A stretch of DNA of 64,000 nt from Pontibacter beigongshangensis. GTDB lineage: Bacteria > Bacteroidota > Bacteroidia > Cytophagales > Hymenobacteraceae. The stretch lies in NCBI RefSeq assembly GCF_014332515.1, contig NZ_VFSD01000030.1:1-64000 (forward strand), given 5' to 3'. Of the stretch, positions 24,845 through 33,914 are shown in pieces (position 1 is the first letter of the stretch; every line of letters starts with the position of its first letter). The position numbers and the translations under genes were made by a program. The notes beneath the pieces were generated by a model that worked only from the letters and a program-made list of their open reading frames with translations, ran no database searches and was not told where the DNA came from.

Positions 24845-25279
24845 ATGAAGCCAGAAGAAACCGTAGATTATAATGTGAAAGTGTGCTGGCATGCCATCTC
24901 ACGTATGTATAACACGGAGGCAGGTAAAAATGGCATCACCACGTCCATCGGGTTTGTGCTGTTGAACATAAACCAGGAAACCGGCACGCCAGCCACTAAA
25001 ATTGCGCCGCTTCTGGGCCTGGAAGCCCGGAGCCTTACCCGCATCCTGAAAAGTATGGAAGAAGACGGACTTATTTACAAAGTCTCGGATGACAAGGACA
25101 AGCGGCTGGTGCGTATTTTTTTAACGGAGAAGGGGCTGGAGAAAAAAGAGGTGTCGCGGCGTACGGTAAAGCACTTTAACCACAAAGTGCGGGAAGAGAT
25201 TCCGGAGGATGAATTGCAGGCTTTTTTTCAGGTGTGCAGCAAGCTCATCCATATGGTAGAAAACAAGGATATTTTCTGA
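24845..25279 (+). CDS. MarR-family transcriptional regulator
   Basis: The 144-residue winged-helix protein has a typical MarR layout: N-terminal dimerisation helices, a recognition region TPATKIAPLLGLEARSLTRIL (about residues 55-75) and the wing DKRLVRIFLTEKG. It lies between fadD and the fadN-fadA-fadE genes, 144 nt before fadN, and is therefore a likely regulator of fatty-acid degradation, perhaps sensing an acyl-CoA. That ligand and the direction of control are inferred. The start is set by the promoter just upstream. Confidence 0.88.
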   Translation: MKPEETVDYNVKVCWHAISRMYNTEAGKNGITTSIGFVLLNINQETGTPATKIAPLLGLEARSLTRILKSMEEDGLIYKVSDDKDKRLVRIFLTEKGLEKKEVSRRTVKHFNHKVREEIPEDELQAFFQVCSKLIHMVENKDIF

Positions 25280-25423
25280 GAACCTGTTCTGCTGTTTTAG
25301 AGGGTTGCCAGCCTCAACACAGAAGGCTGCTGTCAGCACATTTTAGTTACCAATAAATCAGAAAGTCTTGTGCCTTGTGCCGTGATACTTATGACTTTTA
25401 ATTAGGATATCATTCAAATTTCT

Positions 25424-27826
25424 ATGAAAAGAATCATTAAAAAAGTAGCCGTGCTTGGTTCCGGCGTAATGGGCTCGCGCATTGCCTGCCACTTTGCCAA
25501 CATAGGGGTGCAGGTGCTGCTGCTGGATATTGTGCCAAAGGAGCTGACACCCGAAGAGCAGGCCAAAAAACTTACTACCGATAGTACGCAATTCCGGAAC
25601 CGGATTGTGAACAGTTCGCTCCAGGCCGCCATTGCGTCGAACCCGTCGCCGCTATACCGCAAGTTCGATGCGAGACTTATCCAGACCGGCAACTTCGAAG
25701 ACGATATGAAGGAAATATCCACGGCCGACTGGACCATTGAGGTGGTGGTGGAGAACCTGAAAATTAAGAAGCAGGTGTACGAGCAGGTGGAGCAGTACCG
25801 CAAACCCGGCACGCTTATCTCCTCCAACACCTCTGGCATTCCTATTCACCTGATGCTCGATGGCCGCTCCGACGACTTTCGGAAACATTTCTGCGGTACC
25901 CACTTTTTTAACCCGCCGCGCTACCTCAAGCTGCTAGAGATTATCCCGACTCCGGAGACAGACCAGGAGGTGGTCGATTTCCTCATGCACTACGGCGACC
26001 TGTACCTGGGCAAAACTACGGTACTGGCCAAAGACACACCGGCCTTTATCGCCAACCGGATAGGCATTTATGCCATTATGCAGGGCCTGCAGGTCATGAA
26101 CAAACTGGGCCTGAATGTAGACGAAGTAGACCGGATTTCCGGTCCGATCATTGGTCGTCCTAAGTCCGCTACCTTTAGAACCCTGGATGTGGTTGGTTTG
26201 GATACCCTGGCGAACGTAGCAAATGGCCTATACCAGACAGGTGAGAAAGACGAATCCAGAGAGCTGTTTAAGCTGCCGGATTACCTGCAGAAGATGGTGG
26301 AGAACAAATGGCTGGGCGATAAAACCGGGCAGGGATTCTATAAGAAGACAAAAGACGCCACCGGCAAAACAGAGATCCTAACCCTCGACCTGCAAACGCT
26401 GGCGTATGGTCCGAAGCAGAAAGCCAGATTCCAGAGCCTGGAAGTGCTTAAGCCAATAGAGGACCTGAAGAAGCGTATAAAAGCATTTTCCGGGCAGACA
26501 GATAAGGCAGCTCAGTTCTTCAATGAGTCTCTGTACGGCTTGTTCCAGTACGTGAGCAACCGCATTCCGGAAATCTCTGACGAACTATACAGAATAGATG
26601 ATGCGATGCGTGCCGGCTTTGGCTGGGAATTGGGCCCGTTCGAGTATTGGGATGCCATTGGCGCCCGCGAAGGCGTGCAGCGCATGACAGAGGCAGGTTA
26701 CGCACCGGCCGCCTGGGTAGAGGACATGCTGCAGCACGGCAAAGAATCTTTCTACTTGGTAGAAAATGGCCAGCGCCGCTACTACGATATTCAGACGCAC
26801 GAATACAAAGCCATACCAGGAGCCGAGAACTTTATCATCCTGAACAACCTGCGCAGCAACAAACTAGTCTGGAAAAACAGCGGTGCCAGCCTGATCGATC
26901 TGGGCGATGGTATCCTGAACGTGGAGTTTCATACCAAGATGAACACCATGGGTGGCGATGTGGTAGCAGGCCTGCACAAAGGCATAGAGCTAGCTGAGAA
27001 AGAGTTCAGAGGCATGGTAGTCGGTAACGATGCCGCCAACTTCTCGGCCGGGGCCAACGTGGCGCTTATTTACATGTATGCCATTGAGCAGGAATACGAC
27101 GAGATCAACTTCATGATCAAGCAGTTCCAAGACACCATGATGCGGATGCGCTATTCTGCCATTCCGGTTGTTGGTGCCCCGCATGGGCTTACGTTAGGCG
27201 GTGGCTGCGAACTGAACCTGCACTGCGACCACATACAGGCAGCCGCCGAAACCTACATGGGGCTGGTGGAGTTCGGCGTTGGCCTGATTCCAGGAGGTGG
27301 CGGAACCAAGGAAATGACGTTGCGGGCCTCTGAACTGTACGAAGATGGCGACATAGAGCTGAACACGCTCAAGAACATTTACCTCAACATCGGCATGGCC
27401 AAAGTTTCTACCTCCGCAGCAGAGGCTGTAGAGTTGGGTTATATGCGCGCTGGCGATGGCATCACCATTAACAGCAACCGTTTGCTGGCCGATGCCAAGG
27501 CGCAGGCTATTCTGCTGGCCGAGAGAGGATATACAAAACCGGTTCCGAAAACCAATATTAAAGTCCAGGGCAGAAGCGCTTTGGGTATGTTCCTGACCGG
27601 AGCCAATGCCATGATGACTGGCCGCTACATATCGGAGCACGACCGGAAAATTTCGGAAAAGCTGGCTTACGTGATGTGCGGTGGCGACCTGTCGGCTCCC
27701 ACCGAGGTAAGCGAACAGTACCTGCTGGACCTGGAGCGTGAAGCTTTCCTGTCGCTGACAGGCGAGCGCAAAACGCTGGAACGCATCCAGAGCATCCTGA
27801 CAACCGGCAAGCCGCTCAGGAATTAA
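25424..27826 (+). CDS. fadN: 3-hydroxyacyl-CoA dehydrogenase/enoyl-CoA hydratase fusion (FadN type)
   Basis: The 800-residue bifunctional beta-oxidation enzyme has the NAD-binding domain first (VAVLGSGVMGSRIACHFANIGV, residues about 6-27), then the dehydrogenase C-terminal domain (CGTHFFNPPRYLKLLEIIPT; GFGWELGPFEYWDAIG), and an enoyl-CoA hydratase/isomerase (crotonase) domain last (FSAGANVALIYM; GLTLGGGCELNLHCDHIQAA; LIPGGGGTKEM). This order is the reverse of E. coli FadB and matches the FadN arrangement of Bacillus subtilis. It hydrates enoyl-CoA and oxidises 3-hydroxyacyl-CoA. fadA follows after 60 nt. Confidence 0.93.
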   Translation: MKRIIKKVAVLGSGVMGSRIACHFANIGVQVLLLDIVPKELTPEEQAKKLTTDSTQFRNRIVNSSLQAAIASNPSPLYRKFDARLIQTGNFEDDMKEISTADWTIEVVVENLKIKKQVYEQVEQYRKPGTLISSNTSGIPIHLMLDGRSDDFRKHFCGTHFFNPPRYLKLLEIIPTPETDQEVVDFLMHYGDLYLGKTTVLAKDTPAFIANRIGIYAIMQGLQVMNKLGLNVDEVDRISGPIIGRPKSATFRTLDVVGLDTLANVANGLYQTGEKDESRELFKLPDYLQKMVENKWLGDKTGQGFYKKTKDATGKTEILTLDLQTLAYGPKQKARFQSLEVLKPIEDLKKRIKAFSGQTDKAAQFFNESLYGLFQYVSNRIPEISDELYRIDDAMRAGFGWELGPFEYWDAIGAREGVQRMTEAGYAPAAWVEDMLQHGKESFYLVENGQRRYYDIQTHEYKAIPGAENFIILNNLRSNKLVWKNSGASLIDLGDGILNVEFHTKMNTMGGDVVAGLHKGIELAEKEFRGMVVGNDAANFSAGANVALIYMYAIEQEYDEINFMIKQFQDTMMRMRYSAIPVVGAPHGLTLGGGCELNLHCDHIQAAAETYMGLVEFGVGLIPGGGGTKEMTLRASELYEDGDIELNTLKNIYLNIGMAKVSTSAAEAVELGYMRAGDGITINSNRLLADAKAQAILLAERGYTKPVPKTNIKVQGRSALGMFLTGANAMMTGRYISEHDRKISEKLAYVMCGGDLSAPTEVSEQYLLDLEREAFLSLTGERKTLERIQSILTTGKPLRN

Positions 27827-27886
27827 AGAACAGTTGCCTTACGGCAACCAATAATTTAACAATTCAGAAATTCAACAAGTAAAAAT

Positions 27887-29065
27887 ATGAACAATGCCTA
27901 TATCGTAGCCGGATTTCGCAGTGCCGTAGGAAAAGCACCTCGCGGCGTTTTCCGATTCACCCGACCCGATGACCTGGCCGCCGACGTGATCAAGCACCTG
28001 CTGGCCGCCGTGCCGGAACTGGACCCGGAGCGGGTAGACGACCTGATTGTGGGCAACGCTGTGCCGGAGGCGGAGCAGGGGCTCCAGATCGGGCGCATGA
28101 TCTCGCTGCTGTCGCTACCTATGTCAGTGTCGGGCATGACGGTTAACCGCTATTGCGGCTCCGGCATCGAAACCATTGCCATGGCCTGCAACCGCATTCA
28201 GGCGGGTATGGCCGATTGCATTATAGCCGGTGGCACAGAGTCGATGTCGATGGTGCCGACCGCTGGCTGGAAAACAGTGCCCAATTACAGAATCGCCAAA
28301 AACAACCCCGACTGGTACCTGAGCATGGGCCTTACGGCAGAGGCCGTTGCCAAGGACTACGACGTTACCCGCGAAGACCAGGACGAGTTTGCTTACCAGT
28401 CGCACCAGAAGGCGCTGAACGCTATTGCCAATGGCTACTTTAAAGACCAGATTGTGCCGATTACGGTGGAGGAAACCTACGTAGACGAAAACGGCAAAAA
28501 GAAAACCCGCAGCTATGTAGTAGACACCGACGAAGGGCCAAGAGCTGACACGTCGCTGGAGCGTCTGGCAAAGCTGAAACCTGTATTTGCGAATGGCGGA
28601 ACGGTTACAGCCGGTAACTCCTCCCAGACCTCAGATGGGGCCGCTTTTGTGCTGGTCATGAGCGAGCAACTGGTAAAGGAACTGAACCTGGAGCCGATCG
28701 CCCGCCTCATTAGCTATGGCACCGGCGGCGTAGACCCACGCATTATGGGCATGGGCCCCATTGCCGCCGTTCCGAAGGCCTTGAAGCAGGCTGGCCTGAA
28801 GCTCGCTGACATAGACCTGATAGAGATGAATGAAGCCTTTGCGGCACAATCTGTAGCCGTGATGCGCCACCTCGATTTTGACCCAGCCAAGCTGAACGTA
28901 AGCGGTGGAGCCATCGCCCTCGGCCACCCGCTTGGCTGCTCCGGTGCCAAACTAAGCGTGCAGCAGTTCAGCGAACTGCGCCGCCTGGGCAAAAAATACG
29001 GTATTGTAACAGCCTGTGTAGGAGGTGGACAGGGTGTGGCTGGGGTGTATGAACTCCTTCGGTAG
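27887..29065 (+). CDS. fadA: Acetyl-CoA acyltransferase (3-ketoacyl-CoA thiolase)
   Basis: The 392-residue thiolase cleaves 3-ketoacyl-CoA to acetyl-CoA in the last step of beta-oxidation. It has the nucleophile cysteine in VNRYCGSGIETIAMAC (about residue 88), the thiolase motif NEAFAAQSVAVMRH, the catalytic histidine in GGAIALGHPLGCSGAK and the C-terminal cysteine loop CVGGGQGVAGV. It lies 60 nt after fadN, so the two are surely cotranscribed. A four-helix-bundle gene is placed between it and fadE. Confidence 0.95.
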   Translation: MNNAYIVAGFRSAVGKAPRGVFRFTRPDDLAADVIKHLLAAVPELDPERVDDLIVGNAVPEAEQGLQIGRMISLLSLPMSVSGMTVNRYCGSGIETIAMACNRIQAGMADCIIAGGTESMSMVPTAGWKTVPNYRIAKNNPDWYLSMGLTAEAVAKDYDVTREDQDEFAYQSHQKALNAIANGYFKDQIVPITVEETYVDENGKKKTRSYVVDTDEGPRADTSLERLAKLKPVFANGGTVTAGNSSQTSDGAAFVLVMSEQLVKELNLEPIARLISYGTGGVDPRIMGMGPIAAVPKALKQAGLKLADIDLIEMNEAFAAQSVAVMRHLDFDPAKLNVSGGAIALGHPLGCSGAKLSVQQFSELRRLGKKYGIVTACVGGGQGVAGVYELLR

Positions 29066-29073
29066 ATGTTAGA

Positions 29074-29094
29074 AGCTAGATTTTAGATATTAGA
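29074..29094 (+). repeat. Left inverted-repeat flank of the four-helix-bundle gene
   Basis: The 21-nt sequence at 29074-29094 begins AGCTAGATTTTAGAT; in reverse complement it matches 29458-29478 at about 18 of 21 positions. It starts nine bases after the fadA stop. Confidence 0.6.
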
Positions 29095-29102
29095 CTTTCC
29101 TT

Positions 29103-29462
29103 ATGCATAGTTTTAAAGATCTTAAAATCTGGCAACGTTCAATGGATTTGGCAAAAGTAGTTTACGAAACTACAGCCAATTTCCCCTCGAACGAGAAGTA
29201 TGGACTAACATCTCAGATAAATCGTGCGGCTGTTTCAGTGCCATCTAATATAGCAGAAGGGGCAGGAAGAAATTCAACTAAAGAGTTTGCTCAGTTTTTA
29301 AGCATAGCACTTGGCTCTGCTTTTGAGTTAGAAACACAATTGATTTTAGCTCATTCCTTTGGGTTGATAAGTAAAGCCTCACTCGAATCAATTCTACAGC
29401 AGCTTGAACAGATTCAGAAGATGATCTATGGCTTTAAAAACTCCATTTTAAAAAAAATCTAG
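29103..29462 (+). CDS. Four-helix-bundle protein (S23 rRNA intervening-sequence family)
   Basis: The 119-residue protein belongs to the S23/four-helix-bundle family: FKDLKIWQRSMDLAKVVYET, FPSNEKYGLTSQINRAAVSVPSNIAEGAGR and a C-terminal helix LEQIQKMIYGFKNS. Relatives are encoded in 23S rRNA intervening sequences and some, such as Avd, assist diversity-generating retroelements; no reverse transcriptase or template repeat is seen here. It interrupts fadA-fadE, is visibly richer in A+T than its neighbours, and is flanked by related 21-nt inverted repeats at 29074-29094 and 29458-29478. This suggests a small mobile unit. Its molecular function is unknown. Confidence 0.88.
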   Translation: MHSFKDLKIWQRSMDLAKVVYETTANFPSNEKYGLTSQINRAAVSVPSNIAEGAGRNSTKEFAQFLSIALGSAFELETQLILAHSFGLISKASLESILQQLEQIQKMIYGFKNSILKKI

Positions 29463-29488
29463 CATCTAAAATCTAGCATCTAAAATCT
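29458..29488 (-). repeat. Right inverted/direct repeat flank of the four-helix-bundle gene
   Basis: Two tandem units of TAGCATCTAAAATC follow the gene; the first 21 nt are the inverted partner of the left flank. It overlaps the stop codon of the gene by 5 nt. Confidence 0.6.
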
Positions 29489-29496
29489 TAAGTAAT

Positions 29497-31284
29497 ATGG
29501 CAGAAAACAAAGCAACTAGCATCAAAGGCGGGGAGTTCCTGATAAAGGAAACCAGTCCGCAGGATGTGTTTATACCCGAAGAGTTTAACGAGGAGCAGCA
29601 GATGATGGCGCAGACCTGCCGCGACTTTGTGCGCGAAGAGGTGCTGCCGCTGCTCGACCGCCTCGACAACCACGAGGAGGGCCTGATGGAGAACCTGATG
29701 AAGAAAGCAGGGGAACTTGGGCTTTTCGCTGTCTCTATTCCGGAAGCCTATGGCGGCCTGAACATGGATTTTAACACTGCCCTGTATGTAACCGAGGCAG
29801 TAGGTGGCGGGCATTCTTTTCCGGTGGCCTTTGCGGCCCATACCGGCATTGGCATGCTGCCTATCCTGTATTTCGGAACGGAGGCGCAGAAGGAAAAGTA
29901 TGTACCCAAACTGGTAACCGGTGAATGGATGTCGGCCTACTGCCTGACGGAGCCGGGCTCCGGTTCTGATGCCCTTGCTGCTAAATCGAAAGCGGTGCTG
30001 AATGCAGCAGGCACGCACTATATCCTGAACGGGCAGAAAATGTGGATCACCAACGCCGGTTTTGCCGATGTGTTTATCGTGTTTGCGCAGATAGATGGCG
30101 ATAAGTTTACGGGCTTTATCGTGGAAAAAGATTTTCCGGGCCTGAGCCTCGGCAACGAAGAGCACAAAATGGGTATCAAAGGCTCCTCTACGCGGCAGGT
30201 GTTTTTTACCGATTGCCAGGTGCCGGTAGAGAACGTGCTCGGAGAAATCGGGAAAGGTCACCTGATCGCCTTCAACATTCTGAACATCGGGCGTGTAAAA
30301 TTGGGTGCCGCTACCCTGGGAGCCGCTAAAAGAGTGGCTGACCTGTCGGTGAAGTATGCCAATGAGCGGCACCAGTTCAAGCTGCCTATCGCTAAGTTCG
30401 GCGCCATCCGGCACAAGCTGGCGGAACAGGCCATCCGGATCTTCGCCATGGAATCGGCCCTTTACCGGGTCGGCATGGACATCTTCAGAACAGAGCAGGA
30501 ATTGCTGGCAGCAGGTAAAGCCGAGAACGAGGCCATGCTCGGAGCCGCTCAGGAGTTTGCCGTGGAATGCGCTATATTGAAGGTGGAAGGCTCTGAAGTG
30601 CTGGATTATGTAGTGGACGAAGGCGTGCAGATCTACGGCGGCTACGGCTACTCTGCCGACTACCCCATGGACCGCGCCTACCGCGACTCCCGCATCAACC
30701 GCATTTTTGAGGGCACCAACGAGATCAACCGCATGCTCACCGTAGATATGATCCTGAAAAAAGCCATGAAAGGCGAACTAGACCTGATGGGCCCGGCCCA
30801 GTCGGTGCAGCAGGAACTGATGGCCATTCCGGATTTCGGTGCGGAGGAAGAAGGCTTGTTCGCAGCGGAGCACAAAGCCATCCGCAACCTGAAAAAAGCT
30901 GTTTTGCTGGTGGCCGGAACAGCCGTGCAGAAGTATATGAACTCGCTTGCCAAAGAGCAGGAGGTGCTCATGAACATCTCTGATATGGCCATTAAAACCT
31001 ATGTGGCAGAATCTGCGCTGTTGCGCGTGGAGAAACTGGTAAGCCAGAAAGGCGAAGAGGCAGTAGCCAACCAGATCGACATGGTGCGGGTAGTAGTAAA
31101 CGATGCCGTTGATACTGCTTTTAAGGCAGGCAAGGAAGGTATTGCCGCCATGGCCGAAGGCGATGAGCAGCGCCTGCTGTTCATGGGCCTCAAGCGCTTC
31201 ACCAAAAAAGACCTCTACAATACCAAAGAAGCCCGTCGCCGTATAGCAGCAGCTTTGATCGAGGCAAACGAGTACATCTACTAA
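29497..31284 (+). CDS. fadE: Acyl-CoA dehydrogenase (FadE/VLCAD-like)
   Basis: The 595-residue flavoprotein oxidises acyl-CoA to enoyl-CoA and passes electrons to an electron-transfer flavoprotein. It shows the ACAD signatures YCLTEPGSGSDALAAKSKA (about residues 148-166), ITNAGFADVFIVFA, FAFNILNIGR-like FNILNIGRVKLGA and YGGYGYSADYPMDRAYRDSRINRIFEGTNEI (about residues 378-408), and a C-terminal extension of about 170 residues as in very-long-chain enzymes. It is the last of fadN, fadA, fadE and ends at a strong terminator. The name follows Bacillus subtilis fadNAE; chain-length specificity is not visible. Confidence 0.93.
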   Translation: MAENKATSIKGGEFLIKETSPQDVFIPEEFNEEQQMMAQTCRDFVREEVLPLLDRLDNHEEGLMENLMKKAGELGLFAVSIPEAYGGLNMDFNTALYVTEAVGGGHSFPVAFAAHTGIGMLPILYFGTEAQKEKYVPKLVTGEWMSAYCLTEPGSGSDALAAKSKAVLNAAGTHYILNGQKMWITNAGFADVFIVFAQIDGDKFTGFIVEKDFPGLSLGNEEHKMGIKGSSTRQVFFTDCQVPVENVLGEIGKGHLIAFNILNIGRVKLGAATLGAAKRVADLSVKYANERHQFKLPIAKFGAIRHKLAEQAIRIFAMESALYRVGMDIFRTEQELLAAGKAENEAMLGAAQEFAVECAILKVEGSEVLDYVVDEGVQIYGGYGYSADYPMDRAYRDSRINRIFEGTNEINRMLTVDMILKKAMKGELDLMGPAQSVQQELMAIPDFGAEEEGLFAAEHKAIRNLKKAVLLVAGTAVQKYMNSLAKEQEVLMNISDMAIKTYVAESALLRVEKLVSQKGEEAVANQIDMVRVVVNDAVDTAFKAGKEGIAAMAEGDEQRLLFMGLKRFTKKDLYNTKEARRRIAAALIEANEYIY

Positions 31285-31302
31285 GCCGTTACTTGATTCA
31301 AT

Positions 31303-31342
31303 AGCAGGAAAGGCTGGCCCGTTTGAGCCGGCCTTTTCTGCT
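31303..31342. terminator. Terminator of the fad cluster
   Basis: AGCAGGAAAGGCTGGC pairs with GCCGGCCTTTTCTGCT with one wobble pair, 19 nt after the fadE stop. Confidence 0.8.
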
Positions 31343-31355
31343 TTCAGGCATTTTC

Positions 31356-31404
31356 GGCAGCAGCAGCTATAGCTCCGGAGGGGCATTTTCATTGGAATAA
31401 TTTG
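31356..31404 (-). repeat. Repeat A copy 12
   Basis: A full-length copy in reverse: AAATTATTCCAATG, A-run, GCCCCTCCGGAGC and a GCTGCTGCTG tail. Confidence 0.8.
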
Positions 31405-31491
31405 ATTGCTGGTTGCTAATTGCTACTTGTTAAATGGTTGATCTGGAAAGTTGAAGATGAATGGCCAGTGCAGGCATTAGAAAAAATTGCT

Positions 31492-31514
31492 GGGCATAGT
31501 TTCCGACTACGCCC
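31492..31514. repeat. Hairpin repeat B copy
   Basis: GGGCATAGT, loop TTCCG, ACTACGCCC; one mismatch in a 9-bp stem. Confidence 0.7.
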
Positions 31515-31548
31515 AGAGAAGACTTGTGTCTTGTGTACTTTTTAGAAA

Positions 31549-31590
31549 GCAGCAAAGCGCTCTGGAGGGGCAATTTTATTGGAATAATCT
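31549..31590 (-). repeat. Repeat A copy 13
   Basis: AGATTATTCCAAT, A-run, TGCCCCTCCAGAGC, tail GCTTTGCTGC in reverse orientation. Confidence 0.75.
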
Positions 31591-31735
31591 GACCAAAAGC
31601 GCTTATTGTAAGAAAACACATCCTCCGGTTTTATACGCATTTCTGCGTATGCAAAACCCCCATTTTCCTGAGGCTCACGATAACAAAAATACAGTTGCCG
31701 TATGTATAACCCAGCAGAAACAGTAGCAAAAACAT

Positions 31736-32464
31736 ATGGGAGCAACGTGTCTGATACCAGTGTATAATGAAAGGGACCGGATTGCACAGGTTCTGGAGGT
31801 GGTGACAAAGGTAAAGAATATTGACCAGGTGATGTGTGTGGACGATGGATCCACAGACGGAACTGGCGACTTTATCAGGCAATACTGGCCTGCGGTGCAG
31901 GTGGTGGTGCTCCCTTATAACCAGGGAAAGGCGGCTGCCATAGATCATGGGCTGCGCTGGGTGAAAAATGAGGCTGTTTTGCTGATGGATGCCGACCTGC
32001 GGGGACTAAACGCAACAGAACTGGAGAAGGCCGTTGCAGCATTCTTAGATTTTAGAACAGTAGATATGCTGATCCTGCGACGCATGAACTCCCCCTGGTT
32101 CGTGAAATTTTACCGGAGCGATATCCTGCTTTCCGGCGAAAGACTTGTGAGGAAAAAAGACCTGGAGCAGGTACTGTCGGGCCAGGTGCAGCGCTACCAG
32201 CTGGAGGTGGCCATCAACAACTACATGCTGCGCCACCACAAGCAGGTGCGCTGGTTGCCATGCTCAGCCCTTAACACCTACAAAGTGAAAAAATGGGGCA
32301 GGCTCGATGGCTCCTACAAAGAACTGAAGATGTATGCCGATATTGTGGCCTATGTAGGGCTGCTGAACATGGTGCTGCAACTTACATCTTTCGCCACTAA
32401 GCGCCTCGACACAGGAGGAAATACAGGTGCTGCATCAAAAACCTATCGTGCTATCTTAGGGTAA
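31736..32464 (+). CDS. Glycosyltransferase family 2 protein
   Basis: The 242-residue protein has a GT-A fold: N-terminal LIPVYNERDRIAQVLEVV, the nucleotide-sugar motif VCVDDGSTDGTGDFI and the metal-binding DADLRG (about residues 82-87) in place of the more usual D-x-D. It has no membrane helix of the kind seen in polymerising family-2 enzymes. It likely transfers a sugar from an NDP-sugar to an unknown acceptor. It overlaps the end of the convergent gene 32451-33914 by 14 nt. No other polysaccharide genes are nearby, so the pathway cannot be named. Confidence 0.85.
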   Translation: MGATCLIPVYNERDRIAQVLEVVTKVKNIDQVMCVDDGSTDGTGDFIRQYWPAVQVVVLPYNQGKAAAIDHGLRWVKNEAVLLMDADLRGLNATELEKAVAAFLDFRTVDMLILRRMNSPWFVKFYRSDILLSGERLVRKKDLEQVLSGQVQRYQLEVAINNYMLRHHKQVRWLPCSALNTYKVKKWGRLDGSYKELKMYADIVAYVGLLNMVLQLTSFATKRLDTGGNTGAASKTYRAILG

Positions 32465-33914
32465 GCCGAAGCAGCTGTAGGCTGCCAGGCGCCTTGCTTG
32501 TTCTGGCCACAACTGCCAGCTCTTTTTCAGTGAGCCAGGCGGTAAAGGCCTTGATGTAAGGTATCTCTTTGCCTTTGGCTATTTGCAAGCCTAGCACAAC
32601 AGGTGCTTTGGCAGAGCCGTTTGTAGCATTAATAGAGCGGAGGTACAGGTCATGTTTACCATTTAGCTGTTCCAGCGTGAGGAGCTGCAGCGTATTGCCG
32701 CTCAGGTTGGCTTTGTACGAAATACCCGAAAAGCCCTGCGTGGCCGGTGCCTCCTGCTGCTTCATCACCACAGAGTTCCAGGCGAGGTTCAGCACATCGT
32801 TGTACCCGAACAGGTGCAGCTCCAGCCCAAAGTAGGGTGCGTTCTCGCCGCCTGCCGCAAATTTTTTCTCCGCTATTACGATCAATCGGTTGTCGGGAGT
32901 AAGCAACAGTTCCGACAGGTAGATGTCTTCCAGCCGTTTTGCCACTACTCCTTTCGCTCTGCCCATGTTGTTTACGCTCTCCAAGTAGGGCGGCGTAAAC
33001 TTAAATTCTTCCGCAAAAATCATTTCCTCTGCTTCAAAGTCGAACTTAATTGTTCTGAGGCTGTGGTAGATCGCTGTTTTCTCATCGGCTGTGATTACGG
33101 TCCCGAACAATTTTCCATCAGGCATTAGTTTATACTTGCCATCCAGAATATAAAGCTTGTTGCCGCCTGCCGCTCCTCCAGCCAGCACCGATAAGCTTTT
33201 CGGGGCTGAGCCGGCCAGGGTATATCTTCGTACCGTCAGGCGCTGCATGTTGTCCGAGATCAGGCTCACGTACTGGTCGCCGTTGCTGCTGAGCTGGATG
33301 TCGGCAGAGAGAATGGTGGTTAAGTCGCCGAGGGCATAGCTGGTGTCTTTTATTTTGGTTAACCGGTTGTCGTAGAGGTGCCCTTTTATGCTGGTGATAT
33401 GCTGGTTCTGGTCTGTCTGGTAGTGGTAGGCCAGCAGTCGTGCCCCATCTTCGGAGGCTGCCACATTGGCTTTTCTGAACGACATGGGCGCTTCGAGCAG
33501 CATCAGGCTTTTTTCGGTGGTTCCGGTGGCCAGGTTCACCAGGTGCCCGTGCAGCTGCTGAGAGCCCTGCCCGTTGTCGCGGTGCGTTATCACCAGGGCT
33601 GCCTCAGCAGTTTTTATAAAAGCGATAACAGTTTCGAAGCCTGCCACCGGCACAGGGGCGCTCCAGGCTTTTTTATGGTTTGCCGTATACTTCTCCACTC
33701 TATATCCGTCCGATTCCTGCCTATGCAGCACCACAAACTCGGAGGCATTTAAGGCCAGGGTCTTGTGCGTTATCTGTTCGTTATAAACATCTTCTGTAGG
33801 GTCGAGGGTATAGGCAAATGGTGCCGAAGCTTTTATTCTGGCCTGCGCCATGGCAGGGGAGGCTGGTTGGAGCACATAAAGTAGCGGGAACATTAAAGCA
33901 AAAAGTGTTTTCAC
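32451..33914 (-). CDS. Secreted protein of unknown function (487 aa)
   Basis: The product starts with a signal peptide (MKTLFALMFPLLYVLQPASPAMAQ) and continues as a mainly beta-strand protein without recognisable domain; repeated patterns such as LHRQESDGYRVEKYTANHKKAWS suggest a propeller-like or tandem beta structure. It is predicted to be periplasmic or exported. It is tail-to-tail with the glycosyltransferase gene, with a 14-nt overlap. I do not recognise a family. Confidence 0.7.
   Translation of the reverse strand: MKTLFALMFPLLYVLQPASPAMAQARIKASAPFAYTLDPTEDVYNEQITHKTLALNASEFVVLHRQESDGYRVEKYTANHKKAWSAPVPVAGFETVIAFIKTAEAALVITHRDNGQGSQQLHGHLVNLATGTTEKSLMLLEAPMSFRKANVAASEDGARLLAYHYQTDQNQHITSIKGHLYDNRLTKIKDTSYALGDLTTILSADIQLSSNGDQYVSLISDNMQRLTVRRYTLAGSAPKSLSVLAGGAAGGNKLYILDGKYKLMPDGKLFGTVITADEKTAIYHSLRTIKFDFEAEEMIFAEEFKFTPPYLESVNNMGRAKGVVAKRLEDIYLSELLLTPDNRLIVIAEKKFAAGGENAPYFGLELHLFGYNDVLNLAWNSVVMKQQEAPATQGFSGISYKANLSGNTLQLLTLEQLNGKHDLYLRSINATNGSAKAPVVLGLQIAKGKEIPYIKAFTAWLTEKELAVVARTSKAPGSLQLLRLTLR

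Larger units (their letters stand above)
31343..31735. other. Composite repeat island between fadE and the glycosyltransferase
   Basis: Holds repeat A copies 12 and 13, both minus, with a hairpin of family B (31492-31514) and a minus fragment of repeat C (31450-31470) between them. No gene was recognised. Confidence 0.6.

Noticed and set aside
29103..29462. Diversity-generating retroelement suggested by the S23/Avd-like protein
   Set aside because: No reverse transcriptase, template repeat or variable repeat was seen in the window.
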